Source: Halanaerobiaceae bacterium (GTDB lineage: Bacteria; Bacillota; Halanaerobiia; Halanaerobiales; Halarsenatibacteraceae). From it: DNA of 7,395 nt. Of the stretch, positions 1 to 6,269 are shown one piece after another (position 1 is the first letter of the stretch; every line of letters starts with the position of its first letter). The stretch is taken from NCBI GenBank assembly GCA_003554685.1, contig PWHA01000048.1:1-7395 (forward strand), written 5' to 3'. A program made the position numbers and the translations under genes. Below the pieces are notes generated by a model. That model saw only the letters and a program-made list of their open reading frames with translations, ran no database searches and had not been told where the DNA came from.

Positions 1-946
1 ACCCCAGCGATCCTGATGCCACTTATCGCTATAAATATGATGATAATACCGGCTATGTCGGCAATGTGGTGGAATATTTTGATGGAGATAACAGCGTGAT
101 AATAACCTATGATTTAAAGCCTAATATATATTCTGACCAAAAGTTCAGTGAAGATGCTATCGAAAAACTCGCTTCTGACAATGAAGATAAGGAAGATATT
201 AATCAGGATACTGATGATAACCAGGAAGTTGAAAAAGCTGAAGAGAACTCTGATTTTCTCAAGCTTTTAATGGACGGTACCTACTATTCTTTTGACCTGG
301 CCAGTGAGGCTTTATCCCGGGGTATAAAGTTCATACCAGGAGAATTGACAATCAGGAAACCCGCTCAGGATAAGATGACCTTCTATGAAAACTTTGATCT
401 TGATGATTCCCGGGATAAGATCACAGGCTGTGCTTCCGGTAAAGAGCCTGACTATCAGGAAGCTAAAGACAATGGCGATTATTACGCAACCTTTGATAAA
501 GGCGTTTGTGAAAATTGCGGATTACTTGCTGAATGCCGCATTAACTTAAGGGAAAACCATGGTTCCGTTAGCTTCTCAGAAAAAGATTACGAAAGCGGCC
601 GGTTAAGAAAACAGATGGGCACCGAGGAATATAACAAACTTACCAACCAAAGGGCCGGCATTGAGGGTGTTCCCTCTGCTTTAAGAAGAAGCTACGATGT
701 TGACAATATGCCTGTCATGGGATTAGTGCGTCAAAAAATCTTTTTCAGCTTCAAAATAGCAGCATTGAACTTCAGAAAGTATCTAAGTGGTAAAGAACCA
801 GCACTAACATGATAGAAAGAGTCGTGTAACAGCTATTTTGTTAAATTATTTTGATCAAAAGTTGTCCTGCTTTCTCTACTGGAATGACTTTGCATTATTT
901 TTTTTGCTTTTTGAGGTTCTTAATCGCTAGTTTTTGGGGGTGAACC
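1..946 (+). mobile_element. Right-hand part of an IS1182-like insertion sequence, left end outside the window
   Basis: The element is defined by the transposase frame that enters at the left edge and ends at 812, plus about 134 bp of noncoding DNA. The right boundary is inferred: homology to a YgjP-like protein begins abruptly at 947 (I-R-T-D-R-K-T-L-G), directly after the sequence GGGGGTGAACC at 936-946. If this is the terminus, the left end should start with the complement, GGTTCACCCCC, outside the window. The noncoding tail has a T-rich run near 896-905 and nothing else recognisable. The family call rests on the transposase; the boundary has not been tested against the left end. Confidence 0.55.
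3..812 (+). CDS. IS1182-family DDE transposase, C-terminal part (5' end outside the window)
   Basis: The frame is open from the first bases, so the gene continues upstream; the GTG at 66 is only an internal codon. The opening residues S-D-P-D-A-T-Y-R followed by G-Y-V-G-N-V-V-E match the catalytic-core segment around the second Asp of DDE transposases of the IS1182 group. A cysteine cluster (C-x2-C-x6-C, about 170 residues in) comes next. The closing N-Q-R-A-G-I-E-G block should carry the last acidic residue of the DDE triad, followed by the usual basic/aromatic tail. A strongly acidic Asp/Glu/Asn stretch lies near positions 170-250. Nothing in the visible part is broken, so the protein could be active and catalyse cut-and-paste movement of the element. 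Function is inferred from the family. Confidence 0.85.
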   Translation, partial: PSDPDATYRYKYDDNTGYVGNVVEYFDGDNSVIITYDLKPNIYSDQKFSEDAIEKLASDNEDKEDINQDTDDNQEVEKAEENSDFLKLLMDGTYYSFDLASEALSRGIKFIPGELTIRKPAQDKMTFYENFDLDDSRDKITGCASGKEPDYQEAKDNGDYYATFDKGVCENCGLLAECRINLRENHGSVSFSEKDYESGRLRKQMGTEEYNKLTNQRAGIEGVPSALRRSYDVDNMPVMGLVRQKIFFSFKIAALNFRKYLSGKEPALT

Positions 947-1417
947 ATTAGAACTGATAGGAAAACTTTAGGCATTATTATAGACAATGACAAAAACCTC
1001 ACGATCAGATCACCCGAAAATACCGGCGAAGAAAGAATTAAAGATATTTTGCAAGACAAATCTTCCTGGATACTAAAAAAACTTGCTGAGATTGATAAAA
1101 TCAAACCACCACCAAAACCCCAGGAGTTTTTAAGTGGGGAAAAATTGCCCTATTTAGGCAGGAGATACAGAATAAAGACAATCGGGACTGAGTCCGTTAA
1201 GAAAGTTGATGTCAACCTTTATCAGGGCAGCTTCATTATTCAATATCCCGAAAAACTAGAACATGATGAACAGCATAGAAAAAAAGCTATCAAAGATGAA
1301 TTGATCAGCTGGTACAGAGAGCATGCTAAGGTGAAAATCAATGAAAGAGTTGAAAAATACAGGAAAATCCTTGAAGTTAATCCTAACAATGTTGTTATCA
1401 AAAAACAGCCAATATAA
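947..1417 (+). pseudogene. YgjP-like (M48/DUF45) metallopeptidase remnant, both ends missing
   Basis: The readable frame begins at ATT 947, just after an in-frame TGA at 941, with I-R-T-D-R-K-T-L-G-I-I-I-D. This is the start of the conserved region of YgjP/DUF45 proteins, which normally have 10-20 residues before it. Conserved blocks follow: S-S-W-I-L-K-K-L, G-E-K-L-P-Y-L-G-R-R-Y, and a helical region ending W-Y-R-E-H-A. The frame stops after V-V-I-K-K-Q-P-I, where family members continue into an R-W-G-S-C motif and the zinc-binding HExxH. So about 80-90 residues, including all catalytic ligands, are gone and no peptidase activity is possible. A TTG at 1049 would give a 122-residue protein but starts inside the conserved domain. 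The 5' loss is best explained by the adjacent insertion sequence; the 3' end meets the convergent ATPase gene after 20 bp. Confidence 0.75.
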
Positions 1418-1437
1418 TCATTTAAAAGCTATTTCAC

Positions 1438-3879
1438 CTACAATTCAATAACATTCCCGCCCAGCCTTTTTGCTGTCTCCGGATTGCAGGTGGTGTAGAT
1501 TATCTGGTATTTACCTTCTAACTCAGCAATCAAATTGATAGCATTTTCAGTGCGCCGGGGATCAAGGTTGACCAGGCAGTCATCCAGGACTATAAAGCCT
1601 GGCTTATCCTGGAATAAATTTTCATACAGGGCAAATCTGAGTGCCAGCGCAACGCCATCATAGGTGCCGAAGGAGAGAATATTCATATCTACTGGAATCT
1701 TCTTATCTTCCTCTTTTTTAACAATTTCAATCTCAAAATTATTATTGATGCTGTCAGCTTCGTAGTTGGCGGCAGTTAACTCAGAAAGATAGGTGCTGAA
1801 GGAATTTATCAGCGGATCAAAGGATTTCCGGTCCATCATTTCCACGGTTTCATTAAAGGTTTTTTCCAGTTTGAGAATATTTTCAGACCTTTCGGTCAGC
1901 CTGTTAAATTCTCTTTCTTTATCCCGGAGAATTTGTTTTAATTCTTCACAGGTGCTGTCCGGCATTTTGTTTTCAACCTCGAGAATTTTGGTCTTCTTCT
2001 CGTTCATTTTCTCAGTTTTGTGTTCTTTGCGTTTTCTTAAATCTTTTAGATGAGATCTAAAATCATCAGCTGAGTTGAAGCTGGCCGGCACCTCAGCCAG
2101 GTCTGCCAGTTTATTTTCTATACGGCGGATTTCATTGTTAATTTTCTCGAGAGTGGTTTCAAGGTTTTTCAGGCTGTCATATTTATCCTGCCAGTTCTTG
2201 AGGGCATCTTCTTTTGTGCCAATGCTAACTTTAAGGTCACCAATTTTCTTATCTCTTAACTTGGAAATTTCTTTTTCAATCTCCTGAATATCCCTGACAT
2301 TTCCCTCAACTTCAATACTTTCATATTCTTCTTTTAGCTTTTCATACTCCCTGCCTTCCAGGATGTCCTCGATATTTTGCTGCAGTCTCTTTAAATCTTT
2401 TTTGAGCTCATTTTTCCTGCTTAATTTTTCCCTGGCTTTCTCGGAATCCTCAATTTCAAGAGCTGATAATTCTTCCAGTATGGCCTGATATTCCTCAGCA
2501 GCCTCCTTTAGCTTATTTTTGATATCTTCAAAGTCAATTTCAGCTGACTGGACTTCGATATCTATTTCTTCATTTTGAATACGAAGATAACCATCGGCCT
2601 CAAACTCTTCGCCAATCCTGACACTTTCTTCTTCGCTGATTCCCATAATTGCAGTTAAATCGTCATAGGCAGACCGATTAATCCGGGCCTTTAATCGGGC
2701 GGCTTCAAGGCGAGCTTTGGCATTGGCAATATCCTTTTCCAGGGCTGTCAGCCGGTCCACCTTGCTTTTATCAAGGGAATTGAATTTATTTATCAGTTTT
2801 TTCTTATCAGTTATCTCTTCTTCTAAATCTTGAATTTTAGTTAATTTTTTTCCCAGTTCCTCTTTTTCTCTGTGTTTTTTGAAATTTTCTTTTTCCTGGT
2901 TGAGGCTATCCAGCTCATTTTCCAGTTCTTTTAAAGATTCCTTTTCTTTCTCCACTTTATTTTTAACTTCTGGCCATTTCTCAATAATCTCTTTGCTCTC
3001 TTTTTGTTCTTTGAGATTTGCTGTTAATTTGGGTTCCAGCTGGCCGCGCTCATAAACATCGTCCTCTATTTTAGAGAGCTCTGTAATTTCTTCTTCAATC
3101 TCATGCAGCTCGGCTACCAGAGAGGTAATATCTGAACTAAGATCCTGATATTCCTCTTCAGCCCTCTCAGCCTGTTCCATTTTCTCGCGGGTTTTTTCTC
3201 TTGCTAAATAGGCCTCATATATTTCCCCGGTTCCTACTTGATAGGGATTGCGATAATCCCGGTCGGGATTGGTGGGGCGGCCTTCCTCCAGATCCCATTT
3301 TGCCAGCAGCCGGTCTTTTTCAGAAATAATTTTGTCCTTCAATTCATCGGTTACCACACCCTCCATTTTCATGACAGCCCTGCGCAAAAAATTATTAACC
3401 GTGTTTTTTACCTCCGGACTTTCGGCGATATTTTTGACAGCAGTTTTAACTTCACTTTGTTTGGCAAAGACAATATTATTGTAGGTGTTTTCTCCATAGA
3501 GAAGAATTTCCTGTTTGTATCCATCAATGCGGTCCTGACTGTCAATTTTGCTGCCATCAGGCAGTTCCAGCAGAACAGAAGGATTATTTTTACTCCATTT
3601 TTTCTCCAGGGTATACTCGCTGCCATTATCCACGAGCGTCAGGCATCCATGAATATAATCACCTTCGGGATAAGGCAAAAAGCTCCGGTTAAACTCTTTA
3701 TCTTCATTAGTGCGGGATTTGATTTTGGGCTCTTTAAACAAGGTGGCAAAGATAGCATTAACAATAGTGCTTTTTCCGGCTTCATTGGGTCCCAGCAGGA
3801 TATTCAAACCTTCAGAGAAGGTTATTTCCAGATCATTTATCCCGGCAAAAACCTGGGTGGAAAAGCTTTTTAATCTCAT
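1438..3879 (-). CDS. Rad50/SbcC-like AAA (ABC-type) ATPase, zinc-hook-less, partner of the upstream SbcD-like protein
   Basis: This 813-residue SMC-like ATPase should drive DNA-end processing by the nuclease encoded just upstream. Walker A is G-P-N-E-A-G-K-S-T (30-38), the Q-loop Gln is 141 (F-A-K-Q-S), the signature is L-S-F-G-T (735-739), Walker B is I-V-L-D-D (763-767) and the D-loop is N-L-D (771-773). The H-loop position reads T-T-C-N-P, with Asn799 where His is usual. Two charged coiled-coil arms (about 220-400 and 450-680) flank a short, probably beta-rich insertion (about 400-450). There are four cysteines (79, 644, 768, 798) and no CxxC zinc hook. It is shorter than E. coli SbcC (about 1050 residues) and nearer to the YhaN-type group. 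ATG 3879 overlaps the phosphoesterase TGA by 4 nt and has AAGGAGG 7 nt upstream, so the two are translationally coupled. Function is inferred from family and context. Confidence 0.9.
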   Translation of the reverse strand: MRLKSFSTQVFAGINDLEITFSEGLNILLGPNEAGKSTIVNAIFATLFKEPKIKSRTNEDKEFNRSFLPYPEGDYIHGCLTLVDNGSEYTLEKKWSKNNPSVLLELPDGSKIDSQDRIDGYKQEILLYGENTYNNIVFAKQSEVKTAVKNIAESPEVKNTVNNFLRRAVMKMEGVVTDELKDKIISEKDRLLAKWDLEEGRPTNPDRDYRNPYQVGTGEIYEAYLAREKTREKMEQAERAEEEYQDLSSDITSLVAELHEIEEEITELSKIEDDVYERGQLEPKLTANLKEQKESKEIIEKWPEVKNKVEKEKESLKELENELDSLNQEKENFKKHREKEELGKKLTKIQDLEEEITDKKKLINKFNSLDKSKVDRLTALEKDIANAKARLEAARLKARINRSAYDDLTAIMGISEEESVRIGEEFEADGYLRIQNEEIDIEVQSAEIDFEDIKNKLKEAAEEYQAILEELSALEIEDSEKAREKLSRKNELKKDLKRLQQNIEDILEGREYEKLKEEYESIEVEGNVRDIQEIEKEISKLRDKKIGDLKVSIGTKEDALKNWQDKYDSLKNLETTLEKINNEIRRIENKLADLAEVPASFNSADDFRSHLKDLRKRKEHKTEKMNEKKTKILEVENKMPDSTCEELKQILRDKEREFNRLTERSENILKLEKTFNETVEMMDRKSFDPLINSFSTYLSELTAANYEADSINNNFEIEIVKKEEDKKIPVDMNILSFGTYDGVALALRFALYENLFQDKPGFIVLDDCLVNLDPRRTENAINLIAELEGKYQIIYTTCNPETAKRLGGNVIEL

Positions 3880-4988
3880 TTTTGAACCTCCTTAATAAAT
3901 TCATAGGACAGATGGAGGGTTTTTTCATCATCCTTTAATTTTGTTAAGAGATGGTGGGGAAAAGAACCGGGGGTAAACCTGTCATCTATGGTTTTTTGGG
4001 TAATATTAATATAGAGGTCATCATCTTCATATTTTAAATAGCCCAGCTTATTTTTAAGCTCTTCATAGTAAGACTGCATGTTCTGGTAGAGACTTTCAGA
4101 AATTCCTCCGGACAAATTCAATCTAACTATTTTATCTGTCGGATTGCGTTCTAATAATTCCTTCTTTATATTTTCCAGATCCTGATCAGCGGTTATTTTA
4201 TATTCAATGTCATGAAAACCAAACTTGCCTGTGGCAATTTTTTCAGCTCTGGTTTTATGATTCTCATCCAGTTCAATGTACCAGGAGAAACCTGAATGAG
4301 AACAGTCCAGGCCATCAGGTTCAGGGGTGCCGCTGTTGAAAATTTTCTGGTTAATAGGATTTTCAGTTTCAGGATACTGGATGTGGGTGTGGCCCAGAAG
4401 CCAGAGATCCATTTCCAGGCTTTTTAGTTCCTCCCGGGTCATTTTAAAGTAGGCCTCAGTTATATCAGGAGAAAGCCCGGCCAGAGCTCCATGGGCAATT
4501 CCCAGGGAAAATTTGGTGTCAGAATTTCTTTCCAGTTCCCTGATCCAGTCCAGATTATTGTCTTCAGAATGCCTGCTATCACAGGGAGCTGGATATACTG
4601 TGACATCAAGGCCGTATTCCTGAAGATCATAGGGCTCAAATTCATCCAGGAGCACCATTTTTTTGGTTCTGTTTCGGGCAAAGGTCTGCCAGACATTTTC
4701 AGGTCCGATAGCATAGTCGTGATTTCCGGGAAGGATTAAAATGCACTCCCCCTGAAAATGGTCAAGCAGATTGACTGTTTTAAGTACTTTTTTGGCTTCA
4801 ATCTTGGGAGTATTAAAAAGGTCACCGGCAATAACAAGGATATTGCAGTTTTTAGCACTGGCTTTTTCAGCAATGGTTTTCAATACCTCATAGCGGGCTT
4901 CCTGTAATTTTTGCTGGACTGAGGCGGGATATTCATTGAATTTCATCCCCAGGTGAATATCAGCAGTATGAAAAATTTTAAGCGGCAT
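3876..4988 (-). CDS. Mre11/SbcD-like metallophosphoesterase (DNA exonuclease subunit)
   Basis: This 370-residue calcineurin-like phosphoesterase carries every expected metal-binding block: D10-I-H12 (H-T-A-D-I-H-L-G), G-D56-L-F-N, G-N89-H90-D, H166 (I-A-H-G) and G-H200-T-H202. These coordinate the two metal ions, normally Mn2+, used for DNA phosphodiester cleavage. The region after about 215 (N-S-G-T-P-E-P-D) leads into a capping domain. The C-terminal tail (about 335-370, G-S-F-P-H-H-L-L and a final helix) resembles small clostridial SbcD homologues and should contact the ATPase coiled coil. It is slightly shorter than E. coli SbcD. The ATG has AGGAGG 7 nt upstream, and the next gene starts in an ATGA overlap, so the two form one operon. 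Cellular role (double-strand-break or hairpin processing) is inferred from the Mre11-Rad50 family. Confidence 0.9.
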   Translation of the reverse strand: MPLKIFHTADIHLGMKFNEYPASVQQKLQEARYEVLKTIAEKASAKNCNILVIAGDLFNTPKIEAKKVLKTVNLLDHFQGECILILPGNHDYAIGPENVWQTFARNRTKKMVLLDEFEPYDLQEYGLDVTVYPAPCDSRHSEDNNLDWIRELERNSDTKFSLGIAHGALAGLSPDITEAYFKMTREELKSLEMDLWLLGHTHIQYPETENPINQKIFNSGTPEPDGLDCSHSGFSWYIELDENHKTRAEKIATGKFGFHDIEYKITADQDLENIKKELLERNPTDKIVRLNLSGGISESLYQNMQSYYEELKNKLGYLKYEDDDLYINITQKTIDDRFTPGSFPHHLLTKLKDDEKTLHLSYEFIKEVQK

Positions 4989-5060
4989 TTTAAGCCCTCC
5001 TTTTGTCTTTGGCCTTCAACTCAGGAACCCGGTAATCACCAATAATTATAGCTTCCGGGA

Positions 5061-5072
5061 CAAAAATTTTTG
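5061..5072. repeat. Perfect 12-bp palindrome in the leader of the nuclease operon
   Basis: CAAAAATTTTTG reads the same on both strands. It lies about 40 nt downstream of the predicted transcription start of the minus-strand operon and about 75 nt before the SbcD-like start codon. Short outer complementary arms (CCGGGA at 5055-5060 and TCCCGG at 5090-5095) could close a larger hairpin around it. A repressor site or an RNA structure is possible; chance is also possible in A+T-rich DNA. Confidence 0.35.
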
Positions 5073-5119
5073 CTCATCTTTGATCTGCCTCCCGGGTGAT
5101 TTTGCGGGTCTCTAGTCTG

Positions 5120-5148
5120 ATTATATCGAAGATGTTGGAAGCTTACAA
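5120..5148 (-). promoter_or_regulatory. Sigma-A-type promoter for the SbcD/SbcC-like operon
   Basis: On the minus strand TTGTAA (5148-5143) is followed after exactly 17 nt by a perfect TATAAT (5125-5120). Transcription would start near 5113 and leave a leader of about 125 nt before the ATG at 4988. It is the best -35/-10 pair upstream of the operon. A second TATAAT-like box near 5045-5050 lacks a convincing -35. Confidence 0.6.
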
Positions 5149-5194
5149 TGTTTTTTGTTGAGCATTCAGGGGCTTTAGTAGAATTCAGGAAGAA

Positions 5195-5308
5195 TTATCT
5201 CAGGAAAAAATATTTTGCAAGAATCAGCAGGTATTTTCCAGCCATAACCAGAATAACAATATTAACATAGACAATAATTGTCCCAAAATATGGCAGGATA
5301 TTATACTT
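5195..5308 (-). pseudogene. Possible C-terminal tail of a small membrane protein
   Basis: On the minus strand a 37-codon open stretch between a TAG (5311-5309) and a TAA (5197-5195) reads as a very protein-like hydrophobic segment. It begins K-Y-N-I-L-P-Y-F-G-T, continues with a Val/Ile-rich transmembrane run containing V-M-A-G-K-Y, and ends Y-F-F-L-R. There is no ATG, GTG or TTG near its beginning and no ribosome binding site; the only ATG (5245) would give 16 residues. It is therefore either the tail of a truncated membrane protein or chance in A+T-rich DNA. The family is not recognised. Confidence 0.25.
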
Positions 5309-5332
5309 CTAAGATTGGAGAAAGGAGCTGAC

Positions 5333-5425
5333 ATGGACCTTTCCAGATCAATTATTATACTGGAAATTTTTGAACGCCTAAACCAGGGAGAAGCGATTAA
5401 TAAACAGAAGCTGGCCCAAAATTAG
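5333..5425 (+). pseudogene. N-terminal stub of an HTH (WYL/DeoR-type) regulator
   Basis: A well-spaced AAAGGAG precedes the ATG at 5333. The 30-codon frame contains I-I-I-L-E-I-F-E-R-L, then N-Q-G-E-A-I-N-K-Q-K-L-A-Q-N and TAG. This pattern fits the first helix and start of the helix-turn-helix of WYL-domain or DeoR-like regulators, which typically read L-x-x-L-L-x-G-E-x-I-N-K-K-E-L-A-x-x-F at the N-terminus. Everything after that, including the recognition helix and any ligand-binding domain, is missing, and reading through the stop restores nothing. It cannot bind DNA as a full HTH. The family assignment rests on about 25 residues and is tentative. Confidence 0.45.
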
Positions 5426-5438
5426 GGAGGTGTTATCG

Positions 5439-5526
5439 GTGCCTGTAGAAATTGGTTTTTGGAAACTCAATAATAACAAAGTGCAAAGAAAAAAGGCTTC
5501 TCCCTAAAATTCTTGAAGCTAATAAT
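5439..5526 (+). pseudogene. N-terminal stub of a DUF91/NucS-like nuclease-family gene
   Basis: GGGAGGTG, overlapping the stop of the preceding stub, is correctly spaced before GTG 5439. The frame reads M-P-V-E-I-G-F-W-K-L-N-N-N-K-V-Q-R and ends at TAA 5505 after 22 codons. M-P-x-E-x-G-x-W-x-I/L is the usual opening of DUF91/NucS-like proteins (PD-(D/E)XK nuclease relatives). In the neighbouring frame from 5488, E-K-R-L-L-P-K-I-L-E-A-N-N resembles the next conserved helix of that family, so one frameshift or small deletion may separate the two. No nuclease core remains. Its tight spacing to the HTH stub suggests the two were once an operon. The assignment is by recollection of the family and is tentative. 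Confidence 0.4.
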
Positions 5527-5558
5527 AGGAAGAAAACCACAGGAAAGGGGCCATAGTA

Positions 5559-6158
5559 ATGCAGGATAAATATAAAGAAGCGCTGCAGTTGGAATACATA
5601 ACCCTGGGCTACAGTCTTATAGAAGCGACACTTTCCTTAATTGTTGGGGTGCTTTCCGGAAGTATTGCCCTCCTGAGTTTCGGACTCGACAGTCTGGCCG
5701 AAGCTATGTCAGGATTGGTGCTAATCTGGCGGTTAAGAAGACAGCGGGATATAACATCAGCCGAGGAAGAGGACCGCCTCGAGAGAAGAGCCGAAAAGCT
5801 GGTGGGGCTATCATTTCTATTGCTGACAGGATATATTCTGTATGAAGTCGCAAAAATGCTTCTCACCCATTCCATACCCTCTCCCACACTTCTCGGCATA
5901 TTTATCGCCTTAGCAGCTCTGATTTTGATGCCCATTCTTGCCTACCGCAAGTACATACTGGGCCGCGAGTTAAATATGAATTCGCTGATCGCTGATGCCA
6001 AGGAGACACTGGTTTGTTCGCTGTTGTCTCTGGCCCTCCTGGCAGGACTTATCGCCAATTATTTCTGGGGACTGTGGCATATTGATCCGCTCGTCAGCAT
6101 TTTGATAGCATTATTCCTGCTGAGAGAAGGTTTGGAATTAGTGCGGGGAGAGGAGTAA
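5559..6158 (+). CDS. Short cation diffusion facilitator (CDF) family transporter without C-terminal domain
   Basis: This 199-residue membrane protein has about six hydrophobic segments (near 13-33, 35-58, 79-101, 109-128, 142-168, 174-191) and a charged loop at 59-80. The block S-I-A-L-L-S-F-G-L-D-S-L-A-E-A-M-S-G is the CDF TM2 metal-site region, with D44 and E48 four apart. TM5 reads I-A-D-A-K-E-T-L-V-C, so E149 and C153 fall where HxxxD is expected. Canonical CDF proteins are about 300 residues with a cytoplasmic ferredoxin-like C-terminal domain; this one ends just after TM6 (L-R-E-G-L-E-L-V-R-G), as does a known subgroup of short bacterial relatives. It should exchange divalent metal for protons; the metal is unknown. 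ATG 5559 has a modest GGAAAGGGG 9 nt upstream. No neighbouring gene explains its regulation. Confidence 0.87.
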   Translation: MQDKYKEALQLEYITLGYSLIEATLSLIVGVLSGSIALLSFGLDSLAEAMSGLVLIWRLRRQRDITSAEEEDRLERRAEKLVGLSFLLLTGYILYEVAKMLLTHSIPSPTLLGIFIALAALILMPILAYRKYILGRELNMNSLIADAKETLVCSLLSLALLAGLIANYFWGLWHIDPLVSILIALFLLREGLELVRGEE

Positions 6159-6160
6159 AA

Positions 6161-6242
6161 ATAAGCTGCTGTCTCAAAGGCATCGTAAATATTCGCAAAA
6201 ATCCTGGCGCTGAAAACCGGTTGACAGCTTATAACAGCAGCT
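6161..6242. repeat. Overlapping alternative inverted repeats after the CDF gene
   Basis: AGCTGCTGT (6164-6172) is perfectly complementary to ACAGCAGCT (6234-6242). The overlapping left arm ATAAGCTG..TC (6161-6173) can instead pair with GACAGCTTAT (6223-6232), apart from three extra bases. The two pairings are mutually exclusive. There is no U-tract after either, so this is not a standard intrinsic terminator. It may be a decayed element end or simple coincidence. Confidence 0.3.
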
Positions 6243-6269
6243 CGACAGGCTTGAAAACCAGCTCCAGAA

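Larger units (their letters stand above)
4989..5332. other. Intergenic stretch without an intact gene upstream of the SbcD-like gene
   Basis: This 344-bp stretch separates the minus-strand nuclease operon from plus-strand gene remnants. Its left part is the operon's leader, with a perfect AAAAGGAGGG ribosome binding site at 4995-5004, a 12-bp palindrome at 5061-5072 and a promoter at 5120-5148. The right part contains a possible membrane-protein tail on the minus strand (5195-5308). A plus-strand frame is open from 5161 to 5425, but its part before 5333 has no start codon with a good ribosome binding site and no recognised homology. No RNA gene or clear intrinsic terminator was seen. Confidence 0.5.

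Noticed and set aside
947..949. ATT as a real start codon after GGGGGTGA
   Set aside because: ATT starts are extremely rare and the family normally has more N-terminal residues; an insertion-sequence boundary explains the missing start better.
1049..1417. A 122-residue protein starting at TTG 1049
   Set aside because: The same frame carries conserved YgjP sequence upstream back to 947, and the TTG has no ribosome binding site; it is an internal codon of a truncated gene.
1418..1437. Bidirectional terminator between the YgjP remnant and the ATPase gene
   Set aside because: Only 20 bp are available and no stem with a T-tract is visible.
3238..3873. A 211-residue plus-strand open frame
   Set aside because: It lies wholly antisense to the N-terminal part of the ATPase, whose motifs are clear, and resembles no known protein; shadow frame.
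5161..5332. Upstream extension of the HTH stub in the same open frame
   Set aside because: The frame is open but contains no good start, is rich in Asn/Gln from A+T-rich DNA, and the ATG at 5333 has an ideal ribosome binding site.
5609..5935. A 108-residue minus-strand frame opposite the CDF gene
   Set aside because: It is antisense to the membrane-protein gene, lacks a ribosome binding site and is not protein-like; shadow frame.
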